64,000 nt of DNA, from NCBI RefSeq assembly GCF_002953715.1, contig NZ_CP025012.1:1054001-1118000 (forward strand), read 5' to 3'. This DNA is from Rhizobium leguminosarum (GTDB lineage: Bacteria; Pseudomonadota; Alphaproteobacteria; Rhizobiales; Rhizobiaceae). Each line of letters opens with the position of its first letter. Positions within the stretch are counted from its first letter, which is position 1. The notes below the pieces were generated by a model, which saw only the letters and a list, made by a program, of their open reading frames with translations, was not told the origin of the DNA and did no database searches. Positions 30,245 to 39,423 of this stretch are shown one piece after another. Made by a program: the position numbers and the translations under genes.

Positions 30245-33200
30245 TCACTCGGCGGCCATCGCCCTTGCCTCTTCCAGCTGCGGCTCCTCGACCTTCTTGT
30301 GGCCGATCAGGCGGCCGAGGAAGTTTCCGAAGCGGTCCATCTCGACGAAGATGACCGGGGTGATGAAGAGCGTCAGCATCTGCGAGACGATCAGGCCGCC
30401 GACGACGGCGATGCCGAGCGGCTGGCGCAGTTCCGAACTTGCGCCGGTGCCGAGCGCGATCGGCAAGGCGCCGAGCAGGGCGCAGAAGGTCGTCATCATG
30501 ATCGGCCGGAAGCGTCGCACGCAGGCCTCGTGGATCGCCACCGTCGCCTTTTCGCCGGTCGTGCGCATGGTCTCCACCGCCACGTCGATCATCATGATCG
30601 CGTTCTTCTTGACGATGCCGATCAGCATCAGCAGGCCGATAAGGGCGATGATCGACAGGTCGAAACCCATGATATCAAGCGCCAGCAGCGCACCGAAGGC
30701 CGCGGCCGGCAGGCCGGACAGAATGGTGAGCGGGTGGATGAAGCTCTCGTAGAGCACGCCGAGCACGACATAGATGGTCAGCACCGCCGCCAGGATGAGG
30801 TATGGCGTATTGCCCTGAGACTGCTCGAAAATCTCAGCTGTACCGCCATAGGAGGTGAAGACGTCGGCCGGCATGCTCATTTCCGTCTTGATCTGGTCGA
30901 TTGCCGCCGTCGCGTCGCTGAGCGAGACGCCTTCCGGCAGGTTGAAGGAAACGGTGGTCGAGACGAGCTGGCCGGTCTGGTTGATTGTCACCGGGCCGAC
31001 CGTGCGCTCGACATGCGCGAAGTTTGAAAGCGGCACCAGGCTGCCATTGGCCGAGGCGACACGGATCTCCGAGAGCTTCTGGTCGTCCCAGGGCTTGCTG
31101 GTGTCATATTCGACGATGACGTCGTAGCTGTCGCCGGTCGACTGGATTTCCGCCGCTGCATATCCGCTGAAGGATTCCTGCAGCGTCGTGCGCAGCGTAT
31201 CATTGTCGATCCCGTAGGCGGCTGCCCGCTCTGTATCGATGACGATATTGGCCTGCAGAGCGTTGTTCTGGGCGTCCGAGGTCACGTCGGTGAACAGCCG
31301 ATCCTTGCGCATCGCCGCCTGGATCTTGCCGGCCCACAGGTTCGTCTGATCAGCACTCAGCGCCTGCACCACCAGCTGATATTGGCTGGCCGTCTGGCGG
31401 CCGCCGAAGCGCAGGCTCTGGTTCGGCGTCACGAAGGCCTGCAAGCCGGGGATCTTGTTGATCGCCGTGCGCAGTTCGCGCAGAGTCTGGTCAAGCGGCG
31501 CACGCTGCTTCTTGTCCTTGAGTTCGACGAACATAGAGCCGTTGTTCTGCGGCTTGTTGGGGTTGCCGCCGATCGTCGACATCACATGGTTGACCGCCGG
31601 GTTCGCCTTGACGACGGCTGCCGCCTGCTGCTGCAGCGCCGCCATTGCGGAATAGGAAATGTCCTGCCGGGCCTGCGTGCTGATCGTCAGGCGGCCGATA
31701 TCCTCCTGCGGGAAGAAGCTTGTCGGCAGCGTCATGAAGAAATAGATCGTCAGTGCCACCGAAGCGAGGAAAACGCCGAGGATCGTGGGGCGGTGGCGAA
31801 GGCACCAGCCGACAGCCCTGTCATAGCCGCGCAGCGTCCGTTCGAAGCCGGCATCGAAGATGCGGATCATGAGCGGCGGGCGGCTCTGGTGGTTGGACAG
31901 ACGCGAGGCGAGCATCGGCGTCACGGTCAGCGAGACGATTGCCGAGGAGATGATCGCAATCGCAACCACCATGCCGAATTCGTTGAACACGCGGCCGACA
32001 ACGCCGCCCATCAGCAGGATCGGGATGAAGACCGCGATCAACGAAACCGACATGGAAATGATGGTATAGCTGACTTCGCCCGCACCCTTGATCGCCGCTT
32101 CCCGCACGGGCATGCCTTCCTCGACATGGCGCAGAATGTTCTCGAGCATGACGATGGCGTCATCCACCACGAGCCCCACCGCGAGCGTTAGGCCGAGCAG
32201 CGAGATGTTGTCGATACTGTAGCCGAGCACATACATCATGCCGAAGGTCGAGATCAGCGACAGCGGAACGGCAAGCCCGGGAATGATCGTTGCTGTCGCA
32301 TGGCCGGTAAAGAGGTAGATGACGAGAACGACGAGGCCGATCGTCAGGAGCAGCGTGAACTTCACGTCGGAGATGGCATCGCGAATCGGCTTTGCGGCGT
32401 CATTCATGACGACCGTGTTGACGGAGGGCGGGATTTCGGCGTGAAGCTGCGGCAGCTTGGCGTTGATCGCATCGACGACATCGACCGTGTTGGCGTCCGG
32501 CTGGCGCTGGATGGCGAGGATAATGCCACGCTGGCCATCATACCAGCTGCCGGTATACTGGTTCTCGACGCTGTCCTGCACGTCGGCAATATCGCCGAGG
32601 TGGATCGGCGCGCCGTTCGGATTGGCAATCACGAGCGAACGGAATTGTTCGGCGCTGGTGCGCTGCGTGTTCGCCGTGATGGTCATGCTCTGCGAATTGT
32701 TCTGCAGCGTTCCCACAGGCTGCTGGCTGTTGGCGGCAGCAAGCGCCTTGTTGACGGTGTCGATGCCGATGCCGCGGGTCAAAAGCTTGTTGGGATCGAC
32801 CTCGACGCGCACGGCATAGGTCTGCGCACCGTAGACGCTGACCTGGGCAACGCCGGGAAGCGTCGACAGCGACGGCGAGATGATGTTCTCGGCGATGTCG
32901 TCAAGCTTGCTGCGCGGCATGGTGTTGCTCTGCACCGAGAGCAGCATGACAGGCGCATCGGCCGGGTTCGTCTTGCGATAACTCGGCGGCGTCGTCAGAT
33001 TGTCGGGCAGTTGCCGGGTGGCATGCGAAATCGCGGCCTGCACGTCGGCTGCGGCCGCATCGATATTACGACTGAGGTCGAACTGCAGCACGATGCTGGT
33101 GCTGCCGAGCGAACTGGAGGCGCTGATTTCGGTGATCCCGGGAATGGTCTCGAACTGCTTGATCAGCGGCGTCGAGACCGAGGTCGCCATCGTCTGCGGC

Positions 33201-33361
33201 GAGGCACCGCTCAACTGTGCCGAAACGTTGATGGTGGGAAAGTCGACCTGCGGCAGGGCTGCGACGGGTACGAGCTGATAACCGGCAAGACCGGCCAGAA
33301 TGACGCCGATCGCAAGCAGCGTCGTCGCGACGGGGCGCTGGATACAGAAATTCGGGATCAT
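30245..33361 (-). CDS. RND multidrug efflux permease (AcrB/MdtB-like)
   Basis: A 1038-residue inner-membrane pump. It starts MIPNFCIQRPVATTLLAIGV, as in MdtB/MdtC-type HAE-1 pumps, and has 12 TM segments with two large periplasmic loops (about 35-335 and 560-870). The proton-relay pair is in GLVVDDAIVMLENI of TM4. It should export drugs or lipophilic compounds in exchange for protons, through the adaptor encoded upstream and an outer-membrane channel not present in this window. Its ATG overlaps the stop of the adaptor gene, so translation is coupled. Confidence 0.93.
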   Translation of the reverse strand: MIPNFCIQRPVATTLLAIGVILAGLAGYQLVPVAALPQVDFPTINVSAQLSGASPQTMATSVSTPLIKQFETIPGITEISASSSLGSTSIVLQFDLSRNIDAAAADVQAAISHATRQLPDNLTTPPSYRKTNPADAPVMLLSVQSNTMPRSKLDDIAENIISPSLSTLPGVAQVSVYGAQTYAVRVEVDPNKLLTRGIGIDTVNKALAAANSQQPVGTLQNNSQSMTITANTQRTSAEQFRSLVIANPNGAPIHLGDIADVQDSVENQYTGSWYDGQRGIILAIQRQPDANTVDVVDAINAKLPQLHAEIPPSVNTVVMNDAAKPIRDAISDVKFTLLLTIGLVVLVIYLFTGHATATIIPGLAVPLSLISTFGMMYVLGYSIDNISLLGLTLAVGLVVDDAIVMLENILRHVEEGMPVREAAIKGAGEVSYTIISMSVSLIAVFIPILLMGGVVGRVFNEFGMVVAIAIISSAIVSLTVTPMLASRLSNHQSRPPLMIRIFDAGFERTLRGYDRAVGWCLRHRPTILGVFLASVALTIYFFMTLPTSFFPQEDIGRLTISTQARQDISYSAMAALQQQAAAVVKANPAVNHVMSTIGGNPNKPQNNGSMFVELKDKKQRAPLDQTLRELRTAINKIPGLQAFVTPNQSLRFGGRQTASQYQLVVQALSADQTNLWAGKIQAAMRKDRLFTDVTSDAQNNALQANIVIDTERAAAYGIDNDTLRTTLQESFSGYAAAEIQSTGDSYDVIVEYDTSKPWDDQKLSEIRVASANGSLVPLSNFAHVERTVGPVTINQTGQLVSTTVSFNLPEGVSLSDATAAIDQIKTEMSMPADVFTSYGGTAEIFEQSQGNTPYLILAAVLTIYVVLGVLYESFIHPLTILSGLPAAAFGALLALDIMGFDLSIIALIGLLMLIGIVKKNAIMMIDVAVETMRTTGEKATVAIHEACVRRFRPIMMTTFCALLGALPIALGTGASSELRQPLGIAVVGGLIVSQMLTLFITPVIFVEMDRFGNFLGRLIGHKKVEEPQLEEARAMAAE

Positions 33362-34668
33362 TGCTGAGCTCCCACCGCGATCGTCTCGGAGGGCTGCTGT
33401 TGCCGAGGCTCTTCGGCGGAGGCGACATCAAGCGCCTTTTCATCGAACTGCTCGTTGATCGCCTGCTGGTCGCTGAGCTGGCCCTGGCCCTCGACGACGA
33501 CGTGATCGCCTGCCTGAAGACCCGATTCAATGGCGGTGAAGCCGCCATTTGCGCGGGCAACGGTGACGGCCGTCAGATGCGATTTGCCGTCCTTGGCGAC
33601 GAAGGCGAAGAACCCCTCCGGGCCGGGACTGACGGCAACCGTCGGCACCACCACCTGCTGTTCGTCATTGTTGAAATGCACGACGATGTTGACCGACTGG
33701 CCGGGCCAGAGCGCGCCGGAGGCATTCTCGAATTTCGCCTTGGCGAGGATCGTGCCCGAGGCCGTGTCGACCGTGTTGTCGTAGAAGCTGATCTCGCCCT
33801 TTCGGACTTGCCCCTTGGTGGAGTTGGGAGCGGTGCTGACCTCGACCGGACCGGCTGCCAAAGCGCTCTTCAGCTCCCGCAGGTAGCGTTCCTGAAGGTG
33901 AAATTTGACATAGATCGGATCGTATTTCGCGATGGTGACGATTGCCGAACCGGCACTGAGGAAAGCGCCCTTGCTGACGGCGATATCGCCGAGCCGACCG
34001 TCGAAGGGAGCGCGGATATCGGTGTGCTCGAGGATGATCTGATCGGAGGCCAGCGACGCCTTGTCGGCGTCAACAGTGGCTGCGGCGGTATCACGGGCGG
34101 CGACCGCCTGGTCGAGGCTCTGCTGGGTGCCGGCCTTCTGATCGAAGAGGTCCTGCGCGCGGGTCAATGCGGTCGCGGCTTCCGAAAGGGTTGCCGTGTC
34201 GCGCACGATCATCGCATTGTCCTTGTCGACGGTCGCCTTGGCCGTCCGGTCGTCCAGCTTGGCGATCAGGTCACCGGCTTTGACGGTCGCCCCATCCTGC
34301 GCATCGATGCTGACGATCAGGCCCTGTTCCTGTGCGGCAATGGTCGTATTGTCATCGGCATCGGCCCAGCCGGACGCCGTCACATCCATCGGCAGCGTCG
34401 TCTTCACGGCTGCGACGGTTTTGACGACGGTCGGGCCGCCGCCACCGCGTCTGCGCCCGCCGCCCTGATGTTGCCCACCATCCTGACCCTGATTGGCCTG
34501 CCCCTGATCGGCCTGTGCCTGCTGCCCGCCGCCATCGCCGCCGGCCGGCTGCTTGATGAACTGCGAGAGGTAGGGAATGCGGGACGCATAAGGGACCAGA
34601 TTCCCGAATTGCCAGACGCCGACGGCGGCAACTGCGATAACGCTGATGGTGATCCAAAATTTCTTCAT
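33358..34668 (-). CDS. RND efflux periplasmic adaptor (MdtA-like)
   Basis: A 436-residue membrane fusion protein. An N-terminal membrane anchor (about 5-22) precedes an unusual low-complexity Gly/Gln/Asp spacer (about 43-80), then the biotinyl-lipoyl-like and alpha-hairpin region (SIDAQDGATVKAGDLIAKLD, ILEHTDIRAPFDGRLGDIAV), the barrel domain and a C-terminal tail rich in Gln/Glu. It links the RND permease to an outer-membrane channel. It is first in the two-gene operon. A 310-base divergent region upstream contains an inverted repeat that could be an operator. Confidence 0.9.
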   Translation of the reverse strand: MKKFWITISVIAVAAVGVWQFGNLVPYASRIPYLSQFIKQPAGGDGGGQQAQADQGQANQGQDGGQHQGGGRRRGGGGPTVVKTVAAVKTTLPMDVTASGWADADDNTTIAAQEQGLIVSIDAQDGATVKAGDLIAKLDDRTAKATVDKDNAMIVRDTATLSEAATALTRAQDLFDQKAGTQQSLDQAVAARDTAAATVDADKASLASDQIILEHTDIRAPFDGRLGDIAVSKGAFLSAGSAIVTIAKYDPIYVKFHLQERYLRELKSALAAGPVEVSTAPNSTKGQVRKGEISFYDNTVDTASGTILAKAKFENASGALWPGQSVNIVVHFNNDEQQVVVPTVAVSPGPEGFFAFVAKDGKSHLTAVTVARANGGFTAIESGLQAGDHVVVEGQGQLSDQQAINEQFDEKALDVASAEEPRQQQPSETIAVGAQQ

Positions 34669-34978
34669 GGGCGATACCGGTCTTTGAGCAAGGTTGCGGG
34701 GGGGGCAAGGTTGCGAATTTTATGCCCCGATTGAGCCACTTATATTGCGGCGCAAAAAAGACATAATTCCCGGGTCGCGATCACTAAGTGGTTATAACGG
34801 CTTAAATTTTTGTAATGAATATTCCGTAATATTCAAACTATACTAATATAGTCCCAGTGTAACCTGGGCCGTTTGACGGCGGAGGGGCAGGCGGTTCGCG
34901 ACAAGACGATGTCGATCCGGTGCGCCGTCATTTGCCCCCCGCGAAGAACACGGAAAAAACCAGAGAAGGCAGGTCGTT
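34669..34978. other. Divergent promoter region, efflux operon / APH-like gene
   Basis: This 310-base gap is markedly AT-rich at 34795-34860 and holds no gene. GAATATT (34817-34823) and AATATTC (34828-34834) form an inverted repeat around CCGT. TATACTAATATAG follows, which could supply a -10 element. These are candidate operator and promoter parts for one or both genes. Confidence 0.45.
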
Positions 34979-35857
34979 ATGACCGAGTTGGACGCCAGCG
35001 AATTTCGGGCTCTCATAACAAGCGTGTTTCCTGAACTCACGGCCTCCGTCTTCAAGCTGGCGGCGAAGGGCTGGGATTCGCTTGCCGTTGACGTCGATGA
35101 CACGCTGATCTTCAAGTTTCCCCGCCATCCAAGTGCGGAAAGAGCGCTTGTGAAGGAAGCCGCCTTGCTCGATATCGTTCGGTCGTCGCTGTCGATGGCA
35201 GTGCCCGACATGCGCATTCACGACGGGCCGCCGATCTTCTCCAGCCATGCCAAGCTCGACGGCGAACATCTCATTGCTGAAGATTACGATGCGCTTGGCG
35301 AAAGCGATCGTCAGCACCTCGCGGAAGATCTCGCCCGTTTTTACGCCGAGCTGCATGTGCTCGATGCCGATCGCATGCGGTCGGCCGGTGCCGGGACAAT
35401 CCAGCCATGGCAATCACCCGAGACGGTACGAATAAAGGCTTTGCCGTTGCTGTCGCCTGACATCCGGAGCTTTGCGCAGGTGATCGTTTCCGATTTCGAA
35501 GCCTTGCCGCCCGACCCCTATGGCAACTTCTACGGTTTCTTCGACGGTCATGGCTGGAACATGGCCTTCGATCATGCGCAAAGGCGGCTGAACGGCATTT
35601 ATGATTTCGCCGATTCAGGTTTTGGCCCGTTGCACCAGGAATTCATCTACTCGAATTTCATCTCGCCCGATCTGACCGCCCGCATCGTATCGGCCTATGA
35701 AATGCTGACCGGACGCAGGCTCGACCGGCGACGCCTTGCGATCCTGACCGGTTTCCATCGTCTTTCCGAGCTCGCCGAATTTGCGGACGATCCGGCTAAC
35801 GTCGAACAGATGATCCGAAGTGTGGCGACATGGGCGGCGCTCACCCGCGTCGGCTGA
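34979..35857 (+). CDS. Aminoglycoside-phosphotransferase-like kinase family protein
   Basis: A 292-residue protein with the APH/choline-kinase fold. An N-lobe has LIFKFPRHPSAERALVKEAA (likely nucleotide-binding Lys and Glu). The catalytic loop reads FFDGHGWNMAFD, with Asp189 and Asn194 at the places of HGDxxxxN although the usual HG is FF. The metal site follows as GIYDFADSGFGP. It probably phosphorylates a small hydroxyl or amine substrate. No resistance role can be claimed. The start follows GAAGGCAGGTCGTT. It is divergent from the efflux operon. Confidence 0.78.
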   Translation: MTELDASEFRALITSVFPELTASVFKLAAKGWDSLAVDVDDTLIFKFPRHPSAERALVKEAALLDIVRSSLSMAVPDMRIHDGPPIFSSHAKLDGEHLIAEDYDALGESDRQHLAEDLARFYAELHVLDADRMRSAGAGTIQPWQSPETVRIKALPLLSPDIRSFAQVIVSDFEALPPDPYGNFYGFFDGHGWNMAFDHAQRRLNGIYDFADSGFGPLHQEFIYSNFISPDLTARIVSAYEMLTGRRLDRRRLAILTGFHRLSELAEFADDPANVEQMIRSVATWAALTRVG

Positions 35858-35867
35858 GAGCGAATGG

Positions 35868-36656
35868 TCACACGGACCGCGCCGCGCCGCCGTCGCAACG
35901 GATGAGCGAGCCGGTGATGTAGCTTGCCGGCTGGCTGCACAGGAAGGCGGCAGTTGCGGCAAATTCCTCGACCCTGCCATAGCGGCCGACCGGAATGCGC
36001 GCTTCCTTGTCGGTACGGATCTCCTCGAGGCTCTTGCCAGTCCGCTTTGCTGCAGCTCCGTCGAGAACGTCGAGGCGCGCCGTCAGGATGCTGCCCGGCA
36101 AGAGCAGGTTGGTCGTGACGCCGAAGCCCGCCACTTCCGAGGCAAGCGTCTTGCTCCAGCCGGCAAGGGCCGGGCGCAGCGTATTCGACAGCGCCAGATT
36201 GGCGATAGGTTCGATCACGCCGGATGAGGCAACGGTCAGGATGCGGCCCCAGCCCTGCGCCTTCATGCCGGGCAGCAGCGCATTGGTGAGCGTGATCACC
36301 CGAGCGACCATGGAGAGGAAATAGCTTTCGAGCTTTTCGCCCGTCATGTCCTCCGTCGTGCCGGGTGTCGGTCCGCCGGTATTGTTGACGAGGATATCGA
36401 GCCCGCCGAACTTCTCCTTCACCGCCGTCGTCGTCATCTCGACGAAGCGTTCGTCCCCGAGATCGGCCCAGATCCAGTCGGCCCGGCCTTTGCCTTCGCC
36501 ATTGATCGCCTTGCAATTGGCGTCCAGCTGTTCGCCGCTGCGCCCGCAGAGCAGCACGTTTGCGCCCTCACGCGCCAGCGCCACGGCGATGCCGAGGCCG
36601 AGGCCGCGCGAAGAGGCGAGGACGAGTGCCCGTTTGCCCTTGATGCCGAGATCCAT
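35868..36656 (-). CDS. SDR-family protein with degenerate catalytic tetrad
   Basis: A 262-residue Rossmann protein. The dinucleotide loop reads ASSRGLGLGIA rather than the strict TGxxxGxG, and NNTGG follows at about residue 90. The Ser of the tetrad is present (VASSG), but the usual YxxxK is replaced by SNTLR, so Tyr and Lys are missing. A subgroup of 3-oxoacyl-ACP-reductase-like SDRs with this departure is known. Reduction by the normal mechanism is therefore doubtful. The ATG has an ideal GGAGGACAATC before it. The same frame stays open far upstream, antisense to the ETF oxidoreductase gene; that extension is not real. Confidence 0.82.
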   Translation of the reverse strand: MDLGIKGKRALVLASSRGLGLGIAVALAREGANVLLCGRSGEQLDANCKAINGEGKGRADWIWADLGDERFVEMTTTAVKEKFGGLDILVNNTGGPTPGTTEDMTGEKLESYFLSMVARVITLTNALLPGMKAQGWGRILTVASSGVIEPIANLALSNTLRPALAGWSKTLASEVAGFGVTTNLLLPGSILTARLDVLDGAAAKRTGKSLEEIRTDKEARIPVGRYGRVEEFAATAAFLCSQPASYITGSLIRCDGGAARSV

Positions 36657-36737
36657 GATTGTCCTCCGATAGGTCAGAGCGATGTATAAGGCGCAAGCGG
36701 CGGAAAAGGAAAGGGAATGTGACCGGTTCGGCAGCGT

Positions 36738-36769
36738 TTGATAATTGACGTTGACGTAAACGTTATGTA
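36738..36769 (+). promoter_or_regulatory. Candidate MerR-type (LiuR-like) promoter/operator before the ETF-QO gene
   Basis: TTGACGTTGACGTAAA (36745-36760) is an inverted repeat with one mismatch, close to the TTTACGTnnACGTAAA pattern I recall for LiuR-type MerR regulators of branched-chain amino acid and fatty acid breakdown. It lies between a possible -35 TTGATA (36738-36743) and -10 TATGTA (36764-36769) with a 20-base spacer, the overlong spacing typical of MerR-controlled promoters. The assignment is inference. Confidence 0.4.
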
Positions 36770-36908
36770 AATCTGCCTCTTGAGGCGTCATCATTGTGCG
36801 AATTGGAAGATTGGCTGTCGTATCCCGGCTCGACAATGCTTTCTCGTTTTGACAAGAAAGTGCCATGACGGGGATGACGGCCGCGTGCCGCCAAGCGGAG
36901 ACGAGTGA

Positions 36909-38573
36909 ATGACCGAGACGACTGAGCTGCCCGAACGCGAAAGCATGGAATTCGACGTGGTGATCGTCGGCGCCGGTCCTGCCGGTCTTGCGGCGGCGAT
37001 CCGGTTGAAGCAGGTCAATCCGGAACTCTCCGTCGTCGTGCTGGAGAAGGGCGCGGAAGTTGGCGCCCATATCCTCTCGGGCGCCGTGGTCGACCCGATC
37101 GGCATCGACCGACTGTTGCCCGGCTGGCGCGAGGAGAGCGATCATCCCTTCAAGACCGAAGTGACAGCAGATCACTTCCTGCTGCTCGGCCCGGCCGGCT
37201 CGATCCGCCTGCCGAATGTGCTGATGCCGCCGCTGATGAACAATCACGGCAACTACATCGTCTCGCTCGGGCTCGTCTGTCGCTGGCTGGCGACCAAGGC
37301 CGAAGAACTCGGCGTCGAGATCTATCCGGGTTTTGCCGCAACCGAGGTGCTCTACAATGACGAAGGTGCCGTCATCGGTGTCGCCACCGGCGACATGGGC
37401 ATCGAGAAGAACGGCGAGCCCGGCCCGAACTATACCCGCGGCATGGAACTGCTCGGCAAATATGTGCTGATCGGCGAGGGCGTGCGCGGCTCGCTCGCCA
37501 AGCAGCTGATTGCCAAGTTCGATCTGCAGAAAGACCGTGAACCGCAAAAGTTCGGCATCGGCATCAAGGAACTCTGGCAGGTCAAGCCGGAGAACCACAG
37601 GCCGGGCCTGGTGCAGCACTCCTTCGGTTGGCCGCTCGGCATGAAGACCGGCGGCGGCTCCTTCCTCTATCACCTGGAAGACAATCTGGTGGCCGTCGGC
37701 TTCGTCGTCCACCTCAATTACAAGAACCCCTATCTCTATCCCTTCGAGGAATTCCAGCGCTTCAAGACGCATCCGGCGATCCGTACCACCTTCGAGGGCG
37801 GCAAGCGGCTGTCCTATGGGGCGCGTGCCATCACCGAGGGCGGCTACCAGTCGGTGCCGAAGCTTTCCTTCCCCGGCGGGGCGCTGATCGGCTGTTCGGC
37901 CGGTCTGGTCAACGTGCCGCGCATCAAGGGCAGCCACAATGCGGTGCTGTCGGGTATGCTGGCGGCCGAGAAGATCGCCGCCGCGATTGTATCAGGCCGC
38001 AGCCATGACGAGATCGTCGAGATAGAGAATGAATGGCGCAAGGGCGACATCGGCAAGGATTTGAGGCGCGTCCGCAACGTCAAGCCGCTCTGGTCGAAGT
38101 TCGGCACCGCGCTTGGCGTGGCGCTCGGCGGCTTTGACATGTGGACCAACACGCTGTTCGGCTTTTCCGTCTTCGGCACGCTGAAACATGGCAAGACCGA
38201 TGCCCAGTCGCTCGAACCTGCTTCACAGCACAAGCCGATCGCCTATCCGAAGCCCGATGGCGTCTTGACCTTCGATCGGCTGTCCTCGGTGTTCCTGTCG
38301 AACACCAATCACGAGGAAGACCAGCCGGTGCATCTGCAGGTCAAGGACATGACGCTGCAGAAGAGTTCGGAGCACGACATCTATGCCGGCCCGTCGACGC
38401 GTTACTGTCCGGCCGGCGTCTATGAATGGGTGGAAAAGGACGGCAAGGACGTCTTCGTCATCAACGCCCAGAACTGCGTGCACTGCAAGACCTGCGACAT
38501 CAAGGACCCCAACCAGAACATCAACTGGGTGCCACCGCAGGGCGGCGAGGGGCCGGTCTATCCGAATATGTGA
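36909..38573 (+). CDS. Electron-transfer flavoprotein:ubiquinone oxidoreductase
   Basis: A 554-residue flavo-iron-sulfur protein. The FAD motif VIVGAGPAGLAAAIRLKQ is at about 17-34. The C-terminal 4Fe-4S domain has CPAGVYEWV, then NCVHCKTCDIKDPNQNINW. It passes electrons from ETF, reduced by acyl-CoA and other dehydrogenases, to the membrane quinone pool. Length matches the family (about 550). GGAGACGAGTGA precedes the ATG. The divergent neighbour is the SDR gene; a LiuR-like box lies in the gap, which would fit control with fatty acid or branched-chain amino acid oxidation. No etfAB genes are in the window. Confidence 0.93.
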   Translation: MTETTELPERESMEFDVVIVGAGPAGLAAAIRLKQVNPELSVVVLEKGAEVGAHILSGAVVDPIGIDRLLPGWREESDHPFKTEVTADHFLLLGPAGSIRLPNVLMPPLMNNHGNYIVSLGLVCRWLATKAEELGVEIYPGFAATEVLYNDEGAVIGVATGDMGIEKNGEPGPNYTRGMELLGKYVLIGEGVRGSLAKQLIAKFDLQKDREPQKFGIGIKELWQVKPENHRPGLVQHSFGWPLGMKTGGGSFLYHLEDNLVAVGFVVHLNYKNPYLYPFEEFQRFKTHPAIRTTFEGGKRLSYGARAITEGGYQSVPKLSFPGGALIGCSAGLVNVPRIKGSHNAVLSGMLAAEKIAAAIVSGRSHDEIVEIENEWRKGDIGKDLRRVRNVKPLWSKFGTALGVALGGFDMWTNTLFGFSVFGTLKHGKTDAQSLEPASQHKPIAYPKPDGVLTFDRLSSVFLSNTNHEEDQPVHLQVKDMTLQKSSEHDIYAGPSTRYCPAGVYEWVEKDGKDVFVINAQNCVHCKTCDIKDPNQNINWVPPQGGEGPVYPNM

Positions 38574-38709
38574 GGCGGATTGTCCTCGCGCCCGACAATT
38601 TTTAGGTGCTGACGCCTTCGTGATCGCCTCCTGCCGGAGGCTATTAGCGTTTCATTAACCATAATTTCCTTAGCTTGCGACATCGTGTTGACGCACTAAG
38701 GACACATTC

Positions 38710-39324
38710 ATGACGATCTCCCGCCGCGGCTTTCTGATCGCTCTGCCGCTTTTTGTGGCCGGCTGTTCTTCGACCGGTTTGAACAGCCAGACCAATTATG
38801 CCGCACTTCCGGATGAAAAATTCCCGTTGAAGCAGGTGCCGATCGACAAGATCAAGCCGGAGCTCCGCCGTCAGGAAGTGGCCTACGAAACCACCCATGC
38901 TGCCGGCACCGTGATCGTCGATACACCCGCGCGTCGCGCCTATTACGTCCTCGGCGACGGCAGGGCGATGCGTTATGGCGTCGGTGTCGGCCGCGAGGGG
39001 CTGGCCTTTGCCGGCAATGCCTACATCGGCCGCAAGGCCGAGTGGCCGAGCTGGACGCCGACCGAAAACATGCAGCGCCGCGAGGAGCGCTATCGCAAGC
39101 TTGCCGGCGGCATGCCGGGCGGCCCGAACAACCCGCTGGGTGCGCGGGCGATGTACCTCTATCGCGGTGGTGACGACACACATTTCCGCATTCATGGCAC
39201 CAACCAGCCGCAATCGATTGGTCTGGCCATGTCGAGCGGCTGTGTCCGCATGATGAACCACGACGTGATCGACCTCTATAGCCGCGTCGAGGTCGGCGCC
39301 AGGGTCGTCGTCATCCAGGCCTGA
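38710..39324 (+). CDS. L,D-transpeptidase (YkuD/ErfK family) lipoprotein
   Basis: A 204-residue protein with a signal sequence that includes RRGF and ends in the lipobox VAGC, so the mature protein is probably lipid-anchored. The YkuD domain (about 68-203) has His162 in FRIHGTNQP and catalytic Cys178 in AMSSGCVRMMN. The usual SHGC is SSGC here, a variant I recall from other alphaproteobacterial members. Such enzymes make 3-3 peptidoglycan cross-links or attach proteins to peptidoglycan. It lies alone, with a strong bidirectional terminator after it. Confidence 0.88.
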   Translation: MTISRRGFLIALPLFVAGCSSTGLNSQTNYAALPDEKFPLKQVPIDKIKPELRRQEVAYETTHAAGTVIVDTPARRAYYVLGDGRAMRYGVGVGREGLAFAGNAYIGRKAEWPSWTPTENMQRREERYRKLAGGMPGGPNNPLGARAMYLYRGGDDTHFRIHGTNQPQSIGLAMSSGCVRMMNHDVIDLYSRVEVGARVVVIQA

Positions 39325-39368
39325 CGTGGCCGTTCGAAGCTCGGTAAGGACGCGCCGTCTCCATTGAA

Positions 39369-39401
39369 AAAGCCGCCGCAGCGATGGCTGCAGGCGGCTT
39401 T
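39369..39401. terminator. Bidirectional terminator
   Basis: AAAGCCGCC (39369-39377) pairs with GGCGGCTTT (39393-39401), and an inner stem GCAGC/GCTGC extends it. A-rich sequence on the left gives a T-run for the minus strand. It lies between the convergent transpeptidase gene and the DMT transporter gene and serves both. Confidence 0.8.
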
Positions 39402-39423
39402 CATCTGCTGTTGGAGTTGGATT

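Noticed and set aside
34979..35857. Reading the APH-like gene as an aminoglycoside resistance gene
   Set aside because: Only the general kinase fold is visible, the HG of the catalytic loop is replaced, and the context is not that of a resistance element.
35868..37937. Very long minus-strand frame (689 codons) that would fuse the SDR to a region antisense to the ETF oxidoreductase
   Set aside because: The SDR has its own ATG with an ideal GGAGG ribosome-binding site at 36656, and the upstream part is antisense to a clear oxidoreductase gene. High GC leaves antisense frames open.
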